Part shown: positions 28,746-32,374 of the stretch, one piece after another | Numbering within the stretch: position 1 is the first letter of the stretch | How the letters are laid out: the number at the start of each line of letters is the position of its first letter | Source: Chara braunii | Lineage: Eukaryota; Streptophyta; Charophyceae; Charales; Characeae | Length of the DNA: 32,374 nt | Reading direction: 5' to 3' | Assembly (NCBI GenBank): GCA_003427395.1 | Contig: BFEA01000636.1 | Coordinates: 769,566 to 801,939 of the forward strand | Made by a program: the position numbers and the translations under genes | Notes under the pieces: model-generated | Database searches by the model: none | Told to the model about the DNA's origin: nothing | What the model saw: the letters and a program-made list of their open reading frames with translations, nothing else

Positions 28746-30923
28746 GTAGGGGGGGAGGTACGATTCTGTAAAATCGTTAAGTCAAAATCATGCACGGAAC
28801 GTAATAAGAAATTTCTGGGATCATTGCTGCGCCGTCCAAGGGCGGAATCGCAGCTGGCGTCGATGCCAACTAGAAGATTTATTGGGCTATATAAGACTGC
28901 TGGGCTTTTCACCGAGAAACAGACCAAGTTCAGACTGCGTTCGAAGCTAGATAGAATTATCAATAGAAAGACCAGGGTCAGCGTTAGGAGAAAGATCTGC
29001 GTAAAACTGTTGTTTGATCCTCGTATTAAGAAGGAAGGCATAAGAGAGGCTACTGGCCTGGTCATTGAAGCAGCAATTAAGGACGAGCACCTGGCTCTGT
29101 TTTTGCAGACCAGGATTCAGATAGTATGGGTACGAAACCGGAATGTTGCCAAATTACTGCACAACCATAAGAGTTACGCAACTGAACGGGAGCAAGTCTG
29201 TGCATGTAGGGAGGCTAGTTTGCCCAAGCACGAGGGGCATGTGCTTACTAGGTTCACTAAACTGGATATACCGATGTTCGTAAGGAATGTGAGAAACATC
29301 ACTAGGGCGGCACATGCATGCGTAGAGGAGACGATCGGGAAGGCGATCCGTGAGGCTACGAAGCACCTCAAGGGTGCACCCAGTCCGAAGATTGTGCCGA
29401 GTATGATAGGGACTGATCGGAACTCAGAGAGTCCGGCCTGGACCTATGCCGAGACACGGGAATGGGGTCGGAGGTTCCAAGGGTTCGTTCTGACTCCGAT
29501 CGATCGGAATCAAGGGAAAACGGCTGTCATATATCCTATTCTGTACCGATACGGTTTCAGTAAGATGTTCTCCTGGAACGCTAATTACGAACGTGTGGGG
29601 GTGCTGAAGGCGGAAGCCGAGATGATGAAGGCAAGCAAGGCAGACTTCATGAAGCGGGGTCTACACACCATCGGAGGATGGAGACCAGACGGGTGCCTCG
29701 GAACAGCGTACGTAATACCAAAGCACAAAGATCTGAACCGATGGAGACCGATCGCACTGGCAGCTACTGATCCTGCTGCGCTGGCTCAACGTCGGGTGGC
29801 CCGCGCACTGCACTGCTTACTGGTGAGGTTACCTGCGAACTGCACGTTCTATATGAATTCGGTCTCTGAGCTGGCTGAAAGGTTGGGGGCTATGACGGTG
29901 AGACTGAGGGCAGCAGGCTGCGAAAGGGCTATCGGAAGGTGCTATGACATTAAGTAGATGTTCTTAAGGATTCCGCATGAGGCCGTGCTTTATGTAGTTC
30001 ATTCACTGCTTCGGAAATACGAAAACGAGGGATGCCAGCAGATCACAGTATCGATGAGAGGAAAACTCTGCGTGATCAGTAACAACAAGAGGAAAATCGA
30101 AGGATATGTGAGCATTTCACTGATGAAGCTAATGTCAGCAGTTGAATTTGAGCTGAAGCATTCAGTGATACGGTGCGGGGAGAAGCTGGTAAAGCAAGTT
30201 TTTGGGATCCCGATGGGGAAATCGACTAGCCCCATCCTTGCATCAATCACATGCGCTATGGCCGAACTGCGATTCATTAGCAGTCTAGGATGTGACAGAA
30301 AACTGGTCGGAGGATGGCGAATCATGGATGATATTACTATCGTCGTTGGGAGGAATGAACCCGAGGGAGATGACCGGGACCAGGAAGAGGTGTTCAACCT
30401 GTTTGAGAATATCTATGACAGACACCTGGAGGTGATCCGGAAGGACGAATGTGGACTGACTTGGGATTTTGTAGGGGGACTGATGATGATCTGCACAGGA
30501 CCACTGCAACTGCATTTCGTTCCGACCACGAAGAACACGGATGCTCTGCACCATGAGGGCAAGCTGCGGTTCCAGACAATTCAGGACTACCAGTCCTTTT
30601 CCGCAAAGAGCGGGAAAATAGCAGTGTTGTCAATGACTACTAGGAGGCTATGGGACCAAGCCNCTAACAAGCAGCTGGTTTTGGGAGCTATTGGATACGC
30701 GATATGTGAAGCAGACCTCCGGGGTTACCCCCCCCCGGAGGTCTCTCTCGGTGCTTTGGCCGATTTGGCCAAGGCTGCGCCAGGACAAGCGCTGCAAAAG
30801 TTGTTCGTTGCTCTCACTTTCTCGGCATACAGGCTGAAGATGGAGCGGACCCATCGGCGAATGGCTGATATCAGAGTCGGGAGAGAAGAGGGCTACTCCG
30901 AACCATGGAACGACGACCTGTAG
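28746..30923 (+). pseudogene. PLE reverse transcriptase with CxC linker
   Basis: Telomerase-related RT of the PLE. The frame is continuous with the endonuclease except for a TAG (28743-28745), and is itself split by a TAG at 29955-29957. The CxC motif (CAC, 29199-29207) stands between endonuclease and RT. RT motifs in order: DRNQGK (29502 on); VIPKHKDLNRWRPI (29712-29753) with the conserved KxK and RPI; motif A CYDIK-stop-MF (Asp at 29946); an insertion of about 75 residues between motifs A and B, compatible with an insertion-in-fingers domain; motif B FGIPMGKSTSPILA (from 30201); motif C MDDITIVV (Asp-Asp 30327-30332). The thumb-side tail ends at TAG 30921-30923. The catalytic aspartates are intact. 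The stop between motif-A residues K and M is where a Gln CAG codon would fit. Re-initiation at the ATG right after it would lose the first catalytic Asp. Confidence 0.85.
30714..30743 (+). repeat. GC-rich hairpin in the RT ORF
   Basis: Perfect 11-bp arms GACCTCCGGGG (30714-30724) and CCCCGGAGGTC (30733-30743) around an 8-nt loop. It is directly followed by 'tctctcgg' (30744 on), which is the exact point where the upstream truncated copy begins. In the RNA it would be a strong stop for a reverse transcriptase coming from the 3' end. Confidence 0.85.
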
Positions 30924-31899
30924 CGGAGGATACGAGAGTGGATTTTCAAATTTATTAAATTTTCAAATTTATTACATTGTTCGGCTCTTTTAATTTTAGT
31001 CGTTTTGAAGCAGGTGTCTTCGTCCTCATGGTGGTTTTATGAATATCGGTCCTTTTCGGTTTTGGTTCTCTTCATTTTTTTTTTCGGTTTTGGTTCTCTT
31101 CACTTTCATTTCCGGCTTTGCGTTTTCGATCTCGATTATTTCCGAGCTTAGTTATCCGCTTGAAAGTCGGTCGTTCTCATTTTGTTTTGATGCATTCTAT
31201 TTTGGGACACCGGGAAATATACCTGTTTTGGCTTCACTAGGTAGGACTATCCGGGAGCCCGGGTACGTCGGGGTTGGTAGCTGAGGGCGAAGACAGGGGA
31301 ACTCTGTTTGAAGTCGGGGTTTAGATAAATTTTGTAATTTTGCAATTTTGTAATTCGGAGAATGGAAGCCGACGCCCGCGGTAGGCGGGTGGACTAAGAC
31401 AGACTAACCTACGGGAGATACGGGCGGACACAACCGGTCGGGACGGATGGATGCGATAAACAGCGAAAGCGGATCAGGATGGATCCGGACGGAATAGGGT
31501 ATAGATTCGGGGAAGGTTTAGGATTAAGTCAATGGAGGGGTTCTTGGGGTACGTGGACCATGACCGGGGCGTCTGCAGTCTTGAATGGCGTATTCTTAAG
31601 TACTATGATTGAATAGGGGAAAGCCGAGACGAGGCGTAGGGGTCGGCCGAGGGGGAAGAGGTGGGGATGAACAGTATATAGGCCAGGGGACAAGGCTTAG
31701 GTCTCCCTTTTCGAGCACGAAGACTCAGTGGAGTCACCCTCTTGACGATGCCCAGGCGGATTGGGCGAAACCGGTCGAGGGACCGCAAGTTTGCTCTATT
31801 GCAGTTTTTTCATACTTGGGATACACTTTTTTGCAATTGTGCTTAAGTTTTTGTGATCTCTTTTATATGGCTGCACGAACTGTTTTGCCTCAGTTCGCC

Positions 31900-31902
<3 letters not shown>
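30924..31902 (+). other. 3' untranslated region of the long PLE copy
   Basis: Non-coding 3' region shared with the pseudo-LTR (24805-25752). It begins with AT-rich, TTTTCGGTTTTGG-type repeats (31040-31110), then GC-richer sequence with inverted 'ccgcggtaggcggg' words, the TATA candidate at 31675-31680, and ends 'cagttcgccaa' before the CT tract. Strong conservation between both copies suggests the region is needed in cis, for example for RT recognition of its RNA. No poly(A) tail is present. Confidence 0.7.

Positions 31903-31972
<70 letters not shown>
31903..31972. repeat. (CT)n microsatellite at right PLE border
   Basis: About 35 uninterrupted TC units between the PLE 3' end and array sequence 'caacttcatttgatttcttg'. 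Right half of the presumed target. Confidence 0.97.
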
Positions 31973-31976
<4 letters not shown>

Positions 31977-32272
31977 TTCATTTGATTTCTTGTGCAAGTT
32001 CTGTGTCGATTACATAAAATGCATAACTTTTGTATTTCATCTCTTCACGGAGGTAGTGGCAGCTTAAAGAACAGAGAAGTATAGTTGAATTGAACCAGCA
32101 TATTTGGCTACATTGGATAATAGGGACATCGTTGTTCTTAGTGCTTAGTAGCAAATGTCACTTATAACACTGTTCCAAACTGTTGCGGCCTTTAGTAATG
32201 GAGATTAACAATTGCAACTCCTCCACACGTTGCATTTACTCTTAGGCCTGGGATTTCGTAGTTCTTTTTTTT

Positions 32273-32363
<91 letters not shown>

Positions 32364-32374
32364 CTTCACTTAGT
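31973..32374 (+). repeat. 323-bp unit array resumes; second (CT)n tract
   Basis: The sequence matches 23799-24125 almost base for base, through 'aaatgcataacttttgtatttc', 'tagcaaatgtcacttataac' and 'cctgggatttcgtagtt'. A long (CT)n tract follows at 32275-32359 and 'ggacttcacttagt' at the window edge. It shows that the host array lies on both sides of the PLE. Confidence 0.9.

Larger units (their letters stand above)
24630..31902 (+). mobile_element. Penelope-like retroelement, Chlamys-type, tandem insertion
   Basis: A target-primed retrotransposon with no true LTRs. It consists of a 5'-truncated copy (24631-25752) joined head to tail to a long copy (about 25750-31902). The protein-coding part of the long copy lies on the plus strand from about 26733 to 30923, mostly in one frame. 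It encodes, in order, a CCHC knuckle, coiled coil, SAP-like motif, GIY-YIG endonuclease, CxC linker and RT. An endonuclease N-terminal to the RT with a CxC linker is, from what I know, diagnostic of the permuted Chlamys/Naiad PLEs. Insertion in (CT)n fits their microsatellite bias, and tandem truncated copies fit PLE pseudo-LTRs. I saw no canonical hammerhead (CTGATGA...GAAA) in the pseudo-LTR. Stops and about two frameshifts make this copy non-autonomous. Confidence 0.85.

Noticed and set aside
24631-31904. A normal LTR retrotransposon with 1.1-kb LTRs
   Set aside because: The repeats begin inside the RT coding region, lack TG...CA ends and a primer-binding site, and the element encodes GIY-YIG plus a PLE-type RT and no integrase, so they are pseudo-LTRs of a tandem PLE.

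Overview
The window looks like nuclear DNA of a charophyte green alga, most probably Chara or a close relative. Three things suggest this: the retrotransposon gag proteins are of a kind I remember from Chara; there is a nuclear insertion of land-plant/charophyte-type plastid genes (rpoA, psbJ, psaI, atpF); and the rest is repeat-dense and gene-poor, with scattered N bases and one 644-base assembly gap. The species call is an inference. I see no intact housekeeping gene. Nearly everything recognisable is a transposable element, a tandem repeat or inserted organelle DNA, mostly decayed.

Layout. 1-812 is a 91-bp satellite (nine units), followed by polypurine DNA and about 3 kb without a gene, which includes paired hairpins at 2091-2144 and a 51-bp minisatellite at 3320-3540. 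3990-5955 is a minus-strand fragment of a Ty3/gypsy-like retrotransposon (copy 1) with a long open gag. 7602-9010 is a broken plus-strand gag of another family. 9011-14971 holds simple repeats, the gap, a tRNA-like/SINE-like fragment beside the gap, a CA-rich tract, a 502-bp Harbinger/Tourist-type MITE with TAA target duplications, and a tRNA-iMet primer-binding site that marks an LTR remnant. 14972-15475 (minus) is an unrecognised 167-aa ORF. 16815-22518 (minus) is copy 2 of the first retrotransposon: gag, zinc knuckle, protease and RT, all broken. A mosaic plastid insertion of about 2.08 kb (20366-22443) sits inside its 5' leader.

22520-24630 is A-rich DNA and then a tandem array of about 323-bp units carrying (CT)n tracts. 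A (CT)n tract of this array is the target of the most interesting object here, a Penelope-like retroelement (PLE) at 24630-31902. It consists of a 5'-truncated copy (24631-25752, a pseudo-LTR) followed head to tail by a long copy (about 25750-31902). The protein order in the long copy is CCHC zinc knuckle, charged coiled coil, basic Ser/Asp-rich region, SAP-like motif, GIY-YIG endonuclease, CxC linker, telomerase-related RT. An endonuclease placed before the RT, together with a CxC linker and a microsatellite target, is the signature of the permuted Chlamys/Naiad PLE class. The long gag-like/SAP-like N-terminal extension is the part I do not know from described members. The element is decayed by a few C-to-T-type stops and about two frameshifts. 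The same (CT)n unit array resumes after it, to the window end.
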